DNA of 41,952 bases from a virus, in the IMG/VR virus record IMGVR_UViG_3300046740_000334, positions 1 through 41,952 of that record; one strand, 5' to 3'. Shown here in pieces: positions 14,893 through 25,800 of the stretch. How positions within the stretch are numbered: the first letter of the stretch is position 1; each line of letters starts with the position of its first letter. Below the pieces are notes generated by a model. It ran no database searches and had not been told where the DNA came from. It saw nothing but the letters and a program-made list of their open reading frames with translations. A program made the translations under genes and the position numbers.

Positions 14893-15627
14893 ATGCGCGT
14901 AGTCAAATACGGAAACGATCTCACAACCAAACTTCCTGTTTCAGGTGGAAGTTCAGCGATGGTAGCAGGAGCTTTGCTGAAACCTGGGCCGACCCCGGGA
15001 ACGAACAACGGTTTTCTGGTTTTGGGAGCAGGAAATAGTACGGCCAGCCCTGATGCCATTGGCATTCTTCGCCAAGCCCATGCTGCGGCTGATGACACAA
15101 CGCTCACGGGAACAGTATTTACGGTTAAACCCGTTCAATTGATTGTCCCGGGCCGGATTCTGAGGCTTCAATACGATCCCTCAACCGTGATCAGCGCAAC
15201 ACAGGCTGTGACAACCACAACCATCACCCTGACAAACCTCGAAGACGATATCGATGGTTCGTTTTTGTATGTGTCTGCGGGGCTTGGTGCCGGCCAAACG
15301 AATTATCTCACGGCTTCTGCCTCTGGTTCGGCCACACTCAAGGCGGCTTTCGCAACCAGTCTCGACACGACTTCAAGACTCATCAAAATCCTCAACCGTT
15401 TCCATCCTCTCGTGGGATTGAGCGCGGACGGGACCAAGCTTGGAAGCTACGATGTCGTGGGTGTGCATACGGTTATGATCATCGATACCTTCATCGTCAG
15501 AAATGGTGATGAAGTTCAGATGGATCCGACCAAACACGCGGCCCTGACCGGACTCAATGCGCTTCGCAGCATTTCGTTTGAAGCGGACGTGATGTGGCGG
15601 AACACAACCCCATATTCGATTGACTAA
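14893..15627 (+). CDS. Putative capsid-associated (decoration) protein
   Basis: This 244-residue protein with an AAAGGAG site directly precedes the major capsid gene. It is rich in Gly, Ala and Thr with beta patterns: KPGPTPGTNNGFLVLG early, then FTVKPVQLIVPGRILRLQYD, and an acidic beta end. Placement and composition suggest a capsid stabiliser or decoration protein, but no family was matched, so this is inference. It has no signal peptide. Confidence 0.55.
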   Translation: MRVVKYGNDLTTKLPVSGGSSAMVAGALLKPGPTPGTNNGFLVLGAGNSTASPDAIGILRQAHAAADDTTLTGTVFTVKPVQLIVPGRILRLQYDPSTVISATQAVTTTTITLTNLEDDIDGSFLYVSAGLGAGQTNYLTASASGSATLKAAFATSLDTTSRLIKILNRFHPLVGLSADGTKLGSYDVVGVHTVMIIDTFIVRNGDEVQMDPTKHAALTGLNALRSISFEADVMWRNTTPYSID

Positions 15628-15668
15628 TTGACTCAAATTTAAATGCAACGTAGGGCCTTCGAGTCCCA

Positions 15669-15682
15669 AGGACATTTGTCCT
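15669..15682 (+). other. Short hairpin before major capsid gene
   Basis: AGGAC (15669-15673) pairs with GTCCT (15678-15682) around ATTT, just upstream of the AAAGGAGG site of the capsid gene. With a five-pair stem and no T-run it is not a terminator. It could shield the 5' end of capsid mRNA; support is weak. Confidence 0.35.
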
Positions 15683-15702
15683 AAGCCTAAAGGAGGCCAT
15701 CA

Positions 15703-16596
15703 ATGATTACTACTGGGAACTGGCAAGACGCTCTTGAGCCGATTGCCATAAAGAATGCAGCTCTCGGATTTCGAGAAAAACCGATGGAAAGGGATCTTCT
15801 TTTCACGGTTAAAAAGTCAAAGAAGTTGGTTGAGACTTATTTGGAGCTTGGAGACATCGGAGCCTTCGGATCTTTTAGCGGAGATCTGGCTTATGACGAT
15901 TCCGCTCAGGGCTACAAAATGACGATCACTCAAGATGAACTTGCCAAAGGCATGAAGATTCAGCGCAAGTTCGTGGAGACGGATCAGATCGATGTCGTGG
16001 AAGGACTTCCCAAACTCATTGGTTTGGCAGCTCGCCGGAAGATGTTGCGCGATACCTTTGCCTTCCTCAACAACGCCTTCAATACAGCCATGACAACGAT
16101 TGATGGTTTGCAATTGTGCAGTACCGCCCATACCTCAAATCAGGATGGGGTCTCGACAACGCAATCAAATCGTGGAACCACGGCTTTCTCCGAGCCAGCC
16201 GTTGAAGCTCGGCGCCAAGCCATGAAAGCGTTCATGAGCAACCGCGATCAGCTCATCGAAGTCAACCCGGATATGCTCATCGTTCCTCGTGGCCTCGAAT
16301 CAGCGGCTTACGAACTCATCAAATCCAGTGGAAAAGTGAATACCGCGAACAACAACCGCAACTTCCACATGGGTAAATATAAGCTCTTGGTTTCGGATAT
16401 TCTCGACGATGCCAACAACTTCTTCCTCGCGGATTCCGAACTCTTGAAGCAATCGAATAAGTGGAACAACGTGGTACCGTTTGAATTCGGCCAGGCTCGA
16501 GATTTCGATGGTCTTAACGCGAAATACTACGGCTATATGTTCTACGGTTTCGGAACCACGGAATGGCGTGGAATTGACGGATCCGAAGTCGCCTAA
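15703..16596 (+). CDS. Major capsid protein (Mu gpT-like, HK97 fold)
   Basis: The 297-residue protein has the strongest ribosome binding site of the region (AAAGGAGG). Hallmarks are the extended N-terminus, KGMKIQRKFVETD, a long helix around the RRKMLRDTFAFLNNAF segment, the TTIDGLQLCSTAHTS loop, and the C-terminal beta/helix part NPDMLIVPRGLE...LLVSDILDDANNFFL...EW, which resemble Mu-type major head subunits. It forms the icosahedral shell. There is no signal peptide and no obvious protease-cleaved delta domain; a separate scaffold lies upstream. Confidence 0.9.
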   Translation: MITTGNWQDALEPIAIKNAALGFREKPMERDLLFTVKKSKKLVETYLELGDIGAFGSFSGDLAYDDSAQGYKMTITQDELAKGMKIQRKFVETDQIDVVEGLPKLIGLAARRKMLRDTFAFLNNAFNTAMTTIDGLQLCSTAHTSNQDGVSTTQSNRGTTAFSEPAVEARRQAMKAFMSNRDQLIEVNPDMLIVPRGLESAAYELIKSSGKVNTANNNRNFHMGKYKLLVSDILDDANNFFLADSELLKQSNKWNNVVPFEFGQARDFDGLNAKYYGYMFYGFGTTEWRGIDGSEVA

Positions 16597-16623
16597 AAAA
16601 TTCAAAAAAAGGAGAGTGCCAAC

Positions 16624-17181
16624 ATGAGTGCCTCTTACAGCAGACAGGATCGGGTTTTATCGGTTCGAGAACGAGAGAAGTTTCGTAATGAGATCAAGGA
16701 TAAAGAGAGAGCCTTGCAGGGACATTTGGTGATCCCGAAAATGAATGGGACAGGGCCGGAAGGGATGTCGATTCGGAGGCAGGGACGCTGGAACGGTTTC
16801 ATGGATCCCAATATTCAGGAAGATGCGGGAATGTTAAATGCTCAGATCCGACATCTTAAAAGGAAGCTTGATTCTGGATCTCCGCGAAGTCTTTCTCGAA
16901 AAGAGCGAAGTGTTCTTGAAAAAGAAGTGGCTGAAGATCGGGAGTTTTTCAAAAAGAATATGGTTTCAACGAAGCTCTACAATCAGCCATCAGTTTTTCA
17001 TCGTGGGGATAGAATCGAACAGAATCCTCAATTCGGGAAGGCAACGAAAGCTGTTTATGACAAAGAGGTTGCAAACATCGAGTTTCAAAAACGAGCGAAT
17101 CGATTCAAGAACAACATGAGAGAACTTGATCCTGAAAACCCGGATGCGTCAAACATTGAGAAATTTAGACCGAAGAAATAG
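16624..17181 (+). CDS. Hypothetical head-region protein
   Basis: These 185 residues follow the capsid gene with an AAGGAGAG site. They are basic and helical with many Arg and Lys, and Asn/Met/Pro-containing loops such as RRQGRWNGFMDP. Possible roles include head-tail joining or internal structure, judged only from position. No family is recognised. Confidence 0.65.
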   Translation: MSASYSRQDRVLSVREREKFRNEIKDKERALQGHLVIPKMNGTGPEGMSIRRQGRWNGFMDPNIQEDAGMLNAQIRHLKRKLDSGSPRSLSRKERSVLEKEVAEDREFFKKNMVSTKLYNQPSVFHRGDRIEQNPQFGKATKAVYDKEVANIEFQKRANRFKNNMRELDPENPDASNIEKFRPKK

Positions 17182-17191
17182 GAGAACTTAC

Positions 17192-17842
17192 ATGAAAAAG
17201 AAATATTTAATTTTGGTTGGGCTATTGATGGGCCTTTCCATTCCTGGAATAGCGGCAGTCGTTGAACCCGCTAACACCACGAATTTCAATCGCATCATGC
17301 TTGACGAAAACAAGATCTACAATTCCAGTGGATCCCTCGTATTCGATATTGGTTTTGGAACGAGTGTTCTCAATAATTCCCTTGCTTTTGGAGATAACAA
17401 CAACGTCGCTTCTGTGACGCTGCCCTCCACGACAACGGCGAGTTCTTTCAGCGTCAAGGTTCCATTCTTTAATGGATCTGGGGCGGCAACAGCCGTGGGT
17501 CAGGTGATATTGTCATCTTCGACGGCGGCTCTTACAGGTGGAAATGCCTACGGGACTTCGGCTGCGGTTTTGGCTACCACAACCGTCCTTGGAATCTCAG
17601 ATGGAGTTTATGCCGCTGGTGCTAAGGGTTGGATGACCATCGCCGGATATTGTGCTGTTTTAACTACTGGCACAGTCAACGCTGGTGATATCTTGGTTTC
17701 AACGGCTGGAAGCGCGGGATCAGGTGCGGCTGGTTATGCTGGCGTGACCACGGGAACAGAAGTTGTTGGTACAAAAATTGGGAAAGCGCTTTTGCCTGGA
17801 ACAGCGGCTGGCGGCTTAACCATGACTTTAATCGCTCCGTAA
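17192..17842 (+). CDS. Signal-peptide-bearing decoration-type protein
   Basis: The ATG at 17192, behind AGGAGAACT, gives 216 residues. Residues 1-22 form a Sec leader (MKKK, then LILVGLLMGLSIP and GIAA). The mature protein is Gly/Ala/Thr/Ser rich. Its C-terminal 130 residues follow a G-x-V-x ... AGTKGWMTIAGYC ... AGDILVST ... GTKIGKALLPG plan typical of beta-barrel capsid stabilisers (DUF2190-like in style). The inferred role is head decoration. A leader on such a protein is odd for a tailed phage. Confidence 0.65.
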   Translation: MKKKYLILVGLLMGLSIPGIAAVVEPANTTNFNRIMLDENKIYNSSGSLVFDIGFGTSVLNNSLAFGDNNNVASVTLPSTTTASSFSVKVPFFNGSGAATAVGQVILSSSTAALTGGNAYGTSAAVLATTTVLGISDGVYAAGAKGWMTIAGYCAVLTTGTVNAGDILVSTAGSAGSGAAGYAGVTTGTEVVGTKIGKALLPGTAAGGLTMTLIAP

Positions 17843-17860
17843 TCATGTGCCTAACAAATT

Positions 17861-18613
17861 ATGAAACGATTCATTTTCATATTAGGTGTTCTGTCCCTAT
17901 GCGCTAGAGCCAGTTTCAGTTTAACTTTGGCCGAGGCTCGCACAGAAGTTCGTAGGCTCGTTAAAGATACGGCCACTTCTTCCACGCTTCAACGATATTC
18001 GGATACTGTTCTCCTCAGTTTTCTGAATCAATCGCAGCGGGAAGTCGTTACTGGATCTTTGGCACTTGAAAGCACGACCTTCTACGTTCTCAGTGCCGGG
18101 ACAACGTATTATTCCCTGCCCACCGATGTCATCAACGTCAAATTCGTTAAATTCAGGGATTCGGCAGCGCATACCCGCAAGCTCCAACAGGTCAGTTACA
18201 AAGCGACATTGGAAGGGAATCCCGATTACGAAAGATTGACGGGGCCTCCCTTTCAATATTTCGTTCGTCCCTCAACCACAGCAACGACATCTGATATTAC
18301 CTACCTTCCCATCCCCACCACGTCTTCGACAGGTACAGTCACGATCACTTATTTCAAACAAGCGACGGCTTTGGCTTCAGACAGCGATGTGCTTTTGGAT
18401 GGAGATGTGACCTTACTTCCCTATCATGAAACCGTTGTATTCGGAACCGTCGCTAAAATTAAGTTGATAGAAGGCGATCCCTCTGCCGCAACTTATATTC
18501 AGCTTCAGCAATCGGGACTTCAGGCCATGAATTCAAGGCTCGGGGAAATGCCCGATTACAATCCTGGTATGTCTGGTGGGAGTCCTGCTGTTAGTGCGGG
18601 GACTTCTCGGTGA
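17861..18613 (+). CDS. Adaptor (head-to-tail connector) protein with signal peptide
   Basis: Of 250 residues, 1-20 are a Sec-type leader (MKRFIFILGVLSLCARASFS). Directly after it starts LTLAEARTEVRRLVKDT, the usual N-terminus of podovirus adaptor proteins, followed by FLNQSQREV and a beta domain with YYSLPTDVINV. Adaptors form a ring under the portal and hold the tail. In family members I know, the protein begins at the TLAEAR helix, so the leader looks added. The ATG lacks a clear ribosome site, but no later good start exists. Confidence 0.8.
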   Translation: MKRFIFILGVLSLCARASFSLTLAEARTEVRRLVKDTATSSTLQRYSDTVLLSFLNQSQREVVTGSLALESTTFYVLSAGTTYYSLPTDVINVKFVKFRDSAAHTRKLQQVSYKATLEGNPDYERLTGPPFQYFVRPSTTATTSDITYLPIPTTSSTGTVTITYFKQATALASDSDVLLDGDVTLLPYHETVVFGTVAKIKLIEGDPSAATYIQLQQSGLQAMNSRLGEMPDYNPGMSGGSPAVSAGTSR

Positions 18614-21330
18614 AAAAGCTTTTACCTTTCCTTCTATTATTCTTCGCAGGTCCCGTTAAAGCCCAGACTCTTGCGATCAATCAATTCGGCGGCATCAACA
18701 CCGACGATTCCCCACTCACCCTTGAAAACGGGCAGTCCCCAGATAGTAGGAATTTACTCACTGACGATGGGCCAGGTGTTCAAGGTCGAAAAGGATTCGT
18801 TCGTTATTCCACGGAACCATCTTCTGGTCTTTGGGAATTCCCACTTTCAAATGGAACTCGATATTTAATTTCAAGTTCAGGCGGAAATCTTAAAGCCACA
18901 ACCGACGGAACGTTTTCAACATTCATTGCCACTGTTCCTACAGATCGAGTCACCGCCGCCGCCGTTCTTGGAGACAAGTTTTTCTTTTCCGATACCTTGA
19001 ACGGGCTTAGATATTGGAATGGGGCCAGCGTCACTTCCTCATCCAATACCATGACCTTCGACAAATTGGTGACGTTCAAGGGCCGATTGGTGGGCGCTGG
19101 AAAATCTGGGAGTGAGCGCATTCTTTTCCTGTCAAAGTATTTGGATGGAACGAATTGGACTTTGGTTACAAATCCATCCGATGATGACCCCTCCCAAATC
19201 ACTGTATCAGGCTCACTGGATGAAACGATTCAAGCCCTTTATTCCACGTTTCAGGATAAGCTCATCTATTTCAAAAAGAATAGTTTCGGGGGTTTAAGTG
19301 GAAGCCGGCGCAGTAATTTTGCTCTTCGTGTTTATTCTGATTCTATTGGAGTTTCATCGGTAGAAACAATCAGGGATTGCGATGGGAGGCTGCGTTGGCT
19401 TGGGAATAATCGGAAGGTTTATCAATTCGATGGTGCCACTTTCGGGATTATCTCGGAAGATATCGACAACATCTTCGCCAATGTTTCTCAGGGAGACGCA
19501 AATTCGAGATCCATTACCTTAACCACGGATTCAGATTTCGCACCCGGCACGTTTTCACCCACTGATTATATTTCCACTTCAGTTATTTCTGGATCCGTGG
19601 CCCTGGCGACTTCACCTGCAACGATTTTCGTTGACAGTATTTCCACGGATTTCGCGGCTGGAACTCTCACCAATTTATCGACCACGGTAATTAATGGATC
19701 CCTTGTTTTGTCCACCTTCACCAGCTCTGGATTCACAAATCTCGTCATCACCGATACAGGTTCACTCCCCGCCCCCAATAACGATATTTTTCTGGCCCAA
19801 AGTTTTACGACACCATCCACTTACACGAAAATAAATACGGCTACTTTTTTCCTTCAATCAACTGATGGGGGTGGATGCAGTCCCGTTGTTAGTCTTTATA
19901 CTTTTAATGCCGATATTAATTTGGGAACACTTTTAGCAACCGGAAGCATAATAAATTTATTTGGTACACCAGGAAGCCGAACTTCGACATTTTCGAGTTC
20001 CCCTATTTTATCCCCCAGCACAAAATACGTTTTAAGAATAGCGTCGTGCGCATCACCAAACTATGGGCGAATTGCTTACAAAGATCCGGGGACATATGCG
20101 GGTGGGGATTTCGGTAATTCTGGGGGTGCATTTGGTTCCGGCGATTCCTCGATGACGGTAACATACACAGCCGCAGCCGTGTCTCGAACCAGTGGATCCA
20201 TTGTTTCTCAGACATTCGATGTTGGAATCACGACGAATTCGTATATGTGGAAGTGGGGTAATTTAACTGCGAACGGAACCATTCCCACGGGCAGTTCGAT
20301 TACTTATCAAACACAAACCTCATCCGATGCCACGCATTGGGCGGCCTCTGTTGCAGCTTCGACTGGATCCACTCCTACGTCTACGGTCCAACGCTATATT
20401 CGATACATAGCCACCTTTACCGCATCCGATCAAACCGTGACACCGCAATTGGATGATGTCACGGTTCAGACCACGGATAAACGAAGACCGGCTGGGTTCT
20501 ATATTTCGCCGGCAATAGATTTCGGATTGAGCGTGAGTTCAGTGGGAACATTCGCTCCCACTTCGCAGACGCTTGGCGGATCCATTACTTATCAATTCCA
20601 AACTTCAACGAATTCAAGCACGTCTCTTTTTCTTTCTACGGCATGGGTGACGGTTCTCCCGGGCGCACTCCCGGTTGTCCCAGCATTCCGATACGCTGCT
20701 GTTCGATCAAGTTTTTCGGCAACATCAGGAACAGAAACGCTGTCACTGGATGTTCTCCAATTTAATTTCACGGAAGGATCCAATATCCGCGCCTCATCTT
20801 CCTACATCAACAGCAGGTATTGGCTCGGACTCGCCATTTCCTCTACGTCCAATAACGGTATCCTCGTTTACGACAAACAAAATCAATGGCAACGCTATGA
20901 TGCCTATGTCCCGGAAGCGATGACCATTTACAATTCGAGGATGTATGTGGGTAACACGAACGGGGTTTTCTTAAGTGAGTCCGGTTATTCTGATAATGGG
21001 ACACCAATCACAGGCTATTACACCACCAAAACCTTGACGCCGGCGGGCTACGATTATTTTGGTCAGTACGATCATCTTTATCTCACCACGGATAATAGCG
21101 ATGATGTCCTAACTCCAACATTCCAGATCAATAACAATGCCACGGACAATTCTTTCGGAGCCACGGCGATGAATGGAAGTCTGGGGATTCAGAATTTGAA
21201 GTACCCATTTTCTATGGCAGAAGTTCAACAAGGAAAATTTATCAACATGAAATGGAGCGTGACAGGTTCGAGCTTTTGGCGAATTCTACAAGGCGATCTC
21301 TATTTCTTACCCAGCGCGACACCGGATTAA
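18610..21330 (+). CDS. Tail nozzle / stabilisation protein with signal peptide
   Basis: A GTG at 18610, behind GGGGAC and overlapping the adaptor stop, gives 906 residues. Residues 1-19 are a Sec leader ending GPVKA. The mature part begins NQFGGINTDDSPLTLENGQ, typical of T7 gp12/P22 gp10-type nozzles, then a beta-propeller-like run (about 60-290), Ser/Thr-rich beta repeats (about 290-690) and a C-terminal part with QWQRYDAYVPEAMTIYNSRM that closes the propeller. It forms the distal end of the short tail. An insertion-like Ser/Thr-rich middle makes it larger than T7 gp12. Confidence 0.8.
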   Translation: MKKLLPFLLLFFAGPVKAQTLAINQFGGINTDDSPLTLENGQSPDSRNLLTDDGPGVQGRKGFVRYSTEPSSGLWEFPLSNGTRYLISSSGGNLKATTDGTFSTFIATVPTDRVTAAAVLGDKFFFSDTLNGLRYWNGASVTSSSNTMTFDKLVTFKGRLVGAGKSGSERILFLSKYLDGTNWTLVTNPSDDDPSQITVSGSLDETIQALYSTFQDKLIYFKKNSFGGLSGSRRSNFALRVYSDSIGVSSVETIRDCDGRLRWLGNNRKVYQFDGATFGIISEDIDNIFANVSQGDANSRSITLTTDSDFAPGTFSPTDYISTSVISGSVALATSPATIFVDSISTDFAAGTLTNLSTTVINGSLVLSTFTSSGFTNLVITDTGSLPAPNNDIFLAQSFTTPSTYTKINTATFFLQSTDGGGCSPVVSLYTFNADINLGTLLATGSIINLFGTPGSRTSTFSSSPILSPSTKYVLRIASCASPNYGRIAYKDPGTYAGGDFGNSGGAFGSGDSSMTVTYTAAAVSRTSGSIVSQTFDVGITTNSYMWKWGNLTANGTIPTGSSITYQTQTSSDATHWAASVAASTGSTPTSTVQRYIRYIATFTASDQTVTPQLDDVTVQTTDKRRPAGFYISPAIDFGLSVSSVGTFAPTSQTLGGSITYQFQTSTNSSTSLFLSTAWVTVLPGALPVVPAFRYAAVRSSFSATSGTETLSLDVLQFNFTEGSNIRASSSYINSRYWLGLAISSTSNNGILVYDKQNQWQRYDAYVPEAMTIYNSRMYVGNTNGVFLSESGYSDNGTPITGYYTTKTLTPAGYDYFGQYDHLYLTTDNSDDVLTPTFQINNNATDNSFGATAMNGSLGIQNLKYPFSMAEVQQGKFINMKWSVTGSSFWRILQGDLYFLPSATPD

Positions 21331-21341
21331 AGGAGACTATT

Positions 21342-22052
21342 ATGAGTCGGTTATCGAAAGCAGCAAAAAAAGGTTTCACGCCTTTGACTGGTCTCACAGG
21401 CGGATTGAATGCTTTGACTGGATACTTCACTGGTTATGGAAGCAAACCAGGAGAAGCCAATCCTTTTGGAGTTCCAAATCTTGATTTTCTTAAGAATCCA
21501 ATCGATCTCACTAAAAACTTTAAGCCCATCGATACCACAGCGAGTGACGCCACATTCAAAGATCTTTTGACGAACATCGGAGGTCAGAATCAGAATGATA
21601 CCGAAGCCCTTAACAATCTCTTGAACGATATCAATATCCAAGGCAACAACACCGTGGGCGCGACTAAGAGCGATTTTTTAGATCGAGGTTTAGGCGGGCC
21701 GGGTCAGATTTCAGATATTGAAGCCAACGCCATTGCACAGAATCGGGCCGATACCGGACGCACCGCTGCCAATGCACGAACAACGACAGTGGGAAAGGGT
21801 CTGGATCGTTTGGCGACAGCTTACGGAACCAAATACGCTGGGAGTCTGGACACCGCAAAAACCAATGCTGCGACATTTAATGATCTCTTGAAAGCCGGCG
21901 GTCTCGCCACGGCAGACGCAAGTGGAACTTACGCTAAACTCTTGGCCGATCTCTATTCAGGCGGAGAAAAGAACAGGATCGACACCGCGCAGCCAGGATA
22001 TTTGGATAATTTCCTGAGAAACATCAGCCTCAATGTTGGGGTGGGTAAATAA
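21342..22052 (+). CDS. Internal virion protein candidate (A/N/G-rich)
   Basis: The ATG at 21342 has an AAAGGAGACT site. The 236 residues start with a basic KAAKKGFTPLTGLTGG stretch, contain FTGYGSK, and then Ala/Asn/Asp-rich helices. Position between nozzle and polyvalent protein resembles the small ejected proteins of other podoviruses; no direct family match. No signal peptide. Confidence 0.6.
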   Translation: MSRLSKAAKKGFTPLTGLTGGLNALTGYFTGYGSKPGEANPFGVPNLDFLKNPIDLTKNFKPIDTTASDATFKDLLTNIGGQNQNDTEALNNLLNDINIQGNNTVGATKSDFLDRGLGGPGQISDIEANAIAQNRADTGRTAANARTTTVGKGLDRLATAYGTKYAGSLDTAKTNAATFNDLLKAGGLATADASGTYAKLLADLYSGGEKNRIDTAQPGYLDNFLRNISLNVGVGK

Positions 22053-22053
22053 T

Positions 22054-22890
22054 ATGAGCTGGGACAGCAATCATCCAAACCGAGGCGGAATGAGTATCGG
22101 CCTCAATCTTGGTGGCGGCGCTGATGACGAATTGAAAAAACAACAGGCCGATCTTCAGTTGTTCAAGGATCTCGTCGATCAGGGGATTCCACAGGATCAA
22201 GCGACGTACATGGTGCAGCAAAGACGTAAGACTGGACAACTCGATACGACTCTCCCAAACTTCCAGAATGATCTCCAAAAAAGCACACAGCCGAACCGTC
22301 CCGTTCCACTTCCACCGGTCCCAGATATTCCAGAGCGAAGCACGCTACAGAACTTCTCGACTCCGGTCAGCAAAAACGTGGGCCAGGATATCTACGTCGA
22401 TGCCAGCAATGGTCATGAAATCCGCCGCGAACCCAATGGAAGCAAGTCGAATCGGATAATCAAGGTCGGGGCGGCAGGTGGTGGTGGCGCTGGTGGACCC
22501 AAAGAAACGCCGGCACAGAAAGCGGCCATGGCTTATATGAAAGGTCATTTCAAAGCCATCCAAGACGGGACCGCGGATCCGAACGATCCCATCCTCCCCA
22601 GTGCGGCTAAGGCTTTGGGAATGGACGTAACCGATATTCCTTCAATTGACAATCCAACCCCGAACCAAACCTTCATTCAGAAGGTTTTTGGAATTACACC
22701 GGAGACGCCTCCGCCAACCCCTGGGAAGACTATTCCAGTGTTCAATGGCGGCAACAATGGGGTCCCGAAACCAGCCCAACCCGCGCAATCGGATGCGCAG
22801 AAACGGGCGGCTGATTTCTTAACTCAACACGGCCAAAAGGCGACACCAGCCAACATCGATCACGCGATCAAGGCGGGATGGGTTAAGTAA
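22054..22890 (+). CDS. Internal virion protein candidate (Q/P-rich)
   Basis: The ATG at 22054 follows the previous stop by one base and gives 278 residues. Parts: a Gly/Asn-rich start (GGMSIGLNLGGG), a Gln-rich helix (about 25-55), Pro-rich linkers, and a C-terminal helix DAQKRAADFLTQHGQKATPA followed by NIDHAIKAGWVK, a small repeat-like helical unit seen in linker-type virion proteins. Role inferred only from neighbours. Confidence 0.6.
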   Translation: MSWDSNHPNRGGMSIGLNLGGGADDELKKQQADLQLFKDLVDQGIPQDQATYMVQQRRKTGQLDTTLPNFQNDLQKSTQPNRPVPLPPVPDIPERSTLQNFSTPVSKNVGQDIYVDASNGHEIRREPNGSKSNRIIKVGAAGGGGAGGPKETPAQKAAMAYMKGHFKAIQDGTADPNDPILPSAAKALGMDVTDIPSIDNPTPNQTFIQKVFGITPETPPPTPGKTIPVFNGGNNGVPKPAQPAQSDAQKRAADFLTQHGQKATPANIDHAIKAGWVK

Positions 22891-25800
22891 TTGCCGACTC
22901 TCATAAAAAAAAAGGAATTCGACTTCAATTCTCTTCCTGACCAGCAAGATCAGGGAGTCGATTTCAGTTCACTTCCCGATCAGGCTGAACAGAAACCAGA
23001 TTTCAGTTCACTCCCAGATAGAAGTGAATCCACGCCATCTTTGGCTTCTCGCGCTATTGATGCTTTGAATTTATCGAATCTTCCTTCCTTAAAAGAAGTT
23101 GGCCAGTCAGCAATTGATTATTTAAAGCCATCCCCTGAACATGAGCGAGTCCTTCGTGGTATCGCTGCGACAGGCGCCCAAGCTGCTGGTGAGGTTACTG
23201 GTCCTTCTGTTTTCCCAATTCCAGCTGAAACGGGTGCTGCATTTCAGGAATTGGCACGTCGAATTGCCCCGGAAAGGATGACGGCTGTTCAGAAATTCAT
23301 GGTTGGTCAGCAAGATACACCTGAAACTCGCGCCAAATTGATCGATATGATGGCTCCGACAGAGGAAGAAATTCTTCATAAAGCCTACGCCGAAAAGCAC
23401 ATTCCTGTTTTTGATTTGGCTAAACGCCTTGGGGCCAGCATCGTTTCTCAGGTTGTGCCATTGACACCGGTTCAGGTTGGCATGACTGCGGCCACGTTTG
23501 CTGATCCCATCATGAAGATTGGGGGAGTGACTCAAGATTTCCTTCTTAATAAGAACTTGAATTTAAAAATCACACCTGAAACAATAGGCGATTTCTATAA
23601 ATTCGGAAGAGAAAGGCTTGATCCGCAAACCTACGAAATTCTTCTAAAAACGCCCAAAGAAGAATTGATTCGAGTCCTGAAATCAGGCGAAGATCTTGCT
23701 GTGAAATTAAAAGTACCAAGGTTTGGCGGCGGCCCCGCGCCGACCGCACCCGCAATTGAGCCTTTAAAGCCGGGAATTCCAACTGAAACCGCGAATCTTC
23801 CGACCGCCCCGGAGCCAAAACCCATATTTTCACCGAAAGCGAGCGATTTCCTGCGTGAAAATCATCCTGCCATGGCCAAGATCGTTGATTCCTTACCGGA
23901 CACCATTGATTCAGAATTGCTTAAAAAGACCGTGGTTGATGCCACGACTCAGGCAAACATCGCCACAATCAATGGTGGCAGCCCACAGGAAGCTCAGGCA
24001 GCGGCTTTGCGGCATTTAGGAGAACGACTTCAATCCGGGGAACTGGCGCCTAAAATCGAGCCTGAGAAGGCTTTAAAGGTGGATACCCAGGGGATCCCAA
24101 TCCGTAAACCAAACGCCGTGGTGACTCAGGTGGATTTGGGGGAGGGCCAGAAGCTACCGATCACTCACAGTCAAGTTTTAAATGAGGCCAAGGCACTTCA
24201 GCAGGATGCTCTCAATTCCCGCGAGATCAGCCCACTTGAACAATTCGTAAAGAGAAATGGCGGCGTTAAAGGTTACAAGGGAGGCGTTGAAGGCGAAGAG
24301 TTTAAAGGAGTTCCGGTTCATTTGCGCGGCACCCAAGCGGTCGATGAAATGGCGCAGATGGCCTACCATCGGGGATTACTGGATGAGCCGTCCGGGGATT
24401 TGCTGAGGGAGAAACTTAAGGAGATTAAGGCCAGGGGACCAGAACCTAAACTTGGAGATTTCTACGATCAGGCTGTGCGGAACCTGGAATATTACGCCCA
24501 GGAAGGGGTGCAGATACCGATACAGCCTGAAAATGTTCCACGTGGAGAGTTTTCAAATCTTGAGCAAGCCAAAGCCGCAGCACAAGATGTTTTGAGAACC
24601 AATAAGATTGATAATCAAGTAATAGTGAAGATTGTCGATCAAATCGCCGTGGATGACCAAGCCTTCAAGAAAGGCTACGGACAAGCCTATAAACCCAGCG
24701 AATTCGAGATTCAGGGCGCTACCTATACCCCAGGAATGAAGGATCGGATCAAATCCGTGATTGAATTGGCCAATGGCGCGGATCGCGGGGTCGGGCGGCA
24801 TGAAGCCTTCCACGCAGTTTCCAACATCCTTTTGGATCCAACCGAGCAGAAGATTATTACGGATCGATATGGGGATATGGAGAAAGCCGCCGATGCTTTC
24901 GCTGAATACCGCAACACTGGACAAGCCGAGACCCCTCTTTTAGAACGGATCTTCCAGAAGATCAAAGACTTCCTTGACCGAATCAAGAACTATTTCGATT
25001 CCAAGAACTTCAAAACGGCAGAGGATTTGTTTAAAGATATCGAGGAAGGGAAATTGAAGGGGGGTGGCGCCGCCCGGGAAGGTCCACAGTATAAGGCGGC
25101 TGAAGTCATGGATCTTAAGGATAAGGCACTTGAACAATTTGGGAAAACCAAAGATTTCGAGAAAGCCGGTTTCATCTTCCCCGATGGCCAGATGGTGGAT
25201 TTCACCAAAGGCGGGAAAGACAGGATCTTCATGCACCAGGATATTTCAAGGGTCTATGAAGGGACGGGCGAAGTTGACGATCCTTATTCCTTACTTCAAA
25301 AGTTCATGGAAGATACTGGCGCGGTTCGGCTGAGCCAATACGATGACGTAGGTGGTCATCGTGTCTCAATCGAGGCCCATGGTCCTATGTCTCACGATCA
25401 AATTAAAGAGATTGGGGAATATTTTGATACGCATCCGATGGATATGTCCACATTTGAAGTCATGAACAGCATCGGGCGCAGTGTTCGCAGTGCCGGGATC
25501 AAGGAACCAACCTCTGAAGATGTGGCTCGATTCTTTAATGGAAGTTCTCAATATAAAGCCGTTGAAAACAAACCTCCTTTCTTTTCGATGGTGGAGAAAA
25601 CCATCAACGATAAGATGCCGACACGATCTTCTGGCGATCAGATTATGGGGTTACTCCGAAATTCTCCTGGCGTAAAACAAGAGGAATTGGACTGGATCGG
25701 ACTCCCTGAATTCCTGAAAGGAAAAACCTCAATCACCAAAGAAGAAGTCCAGAATTTCATCAAAGAGAACAATGTGCAGGTGCAAGAAGTGATGAAGGGT

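Noticed and set aside
18610-21330. Programmed frameshift as in long-tailed phage tail chaperones
   Set aside because: No slippery site with a second frame was seen, and the short-tail gene set does not call for one.
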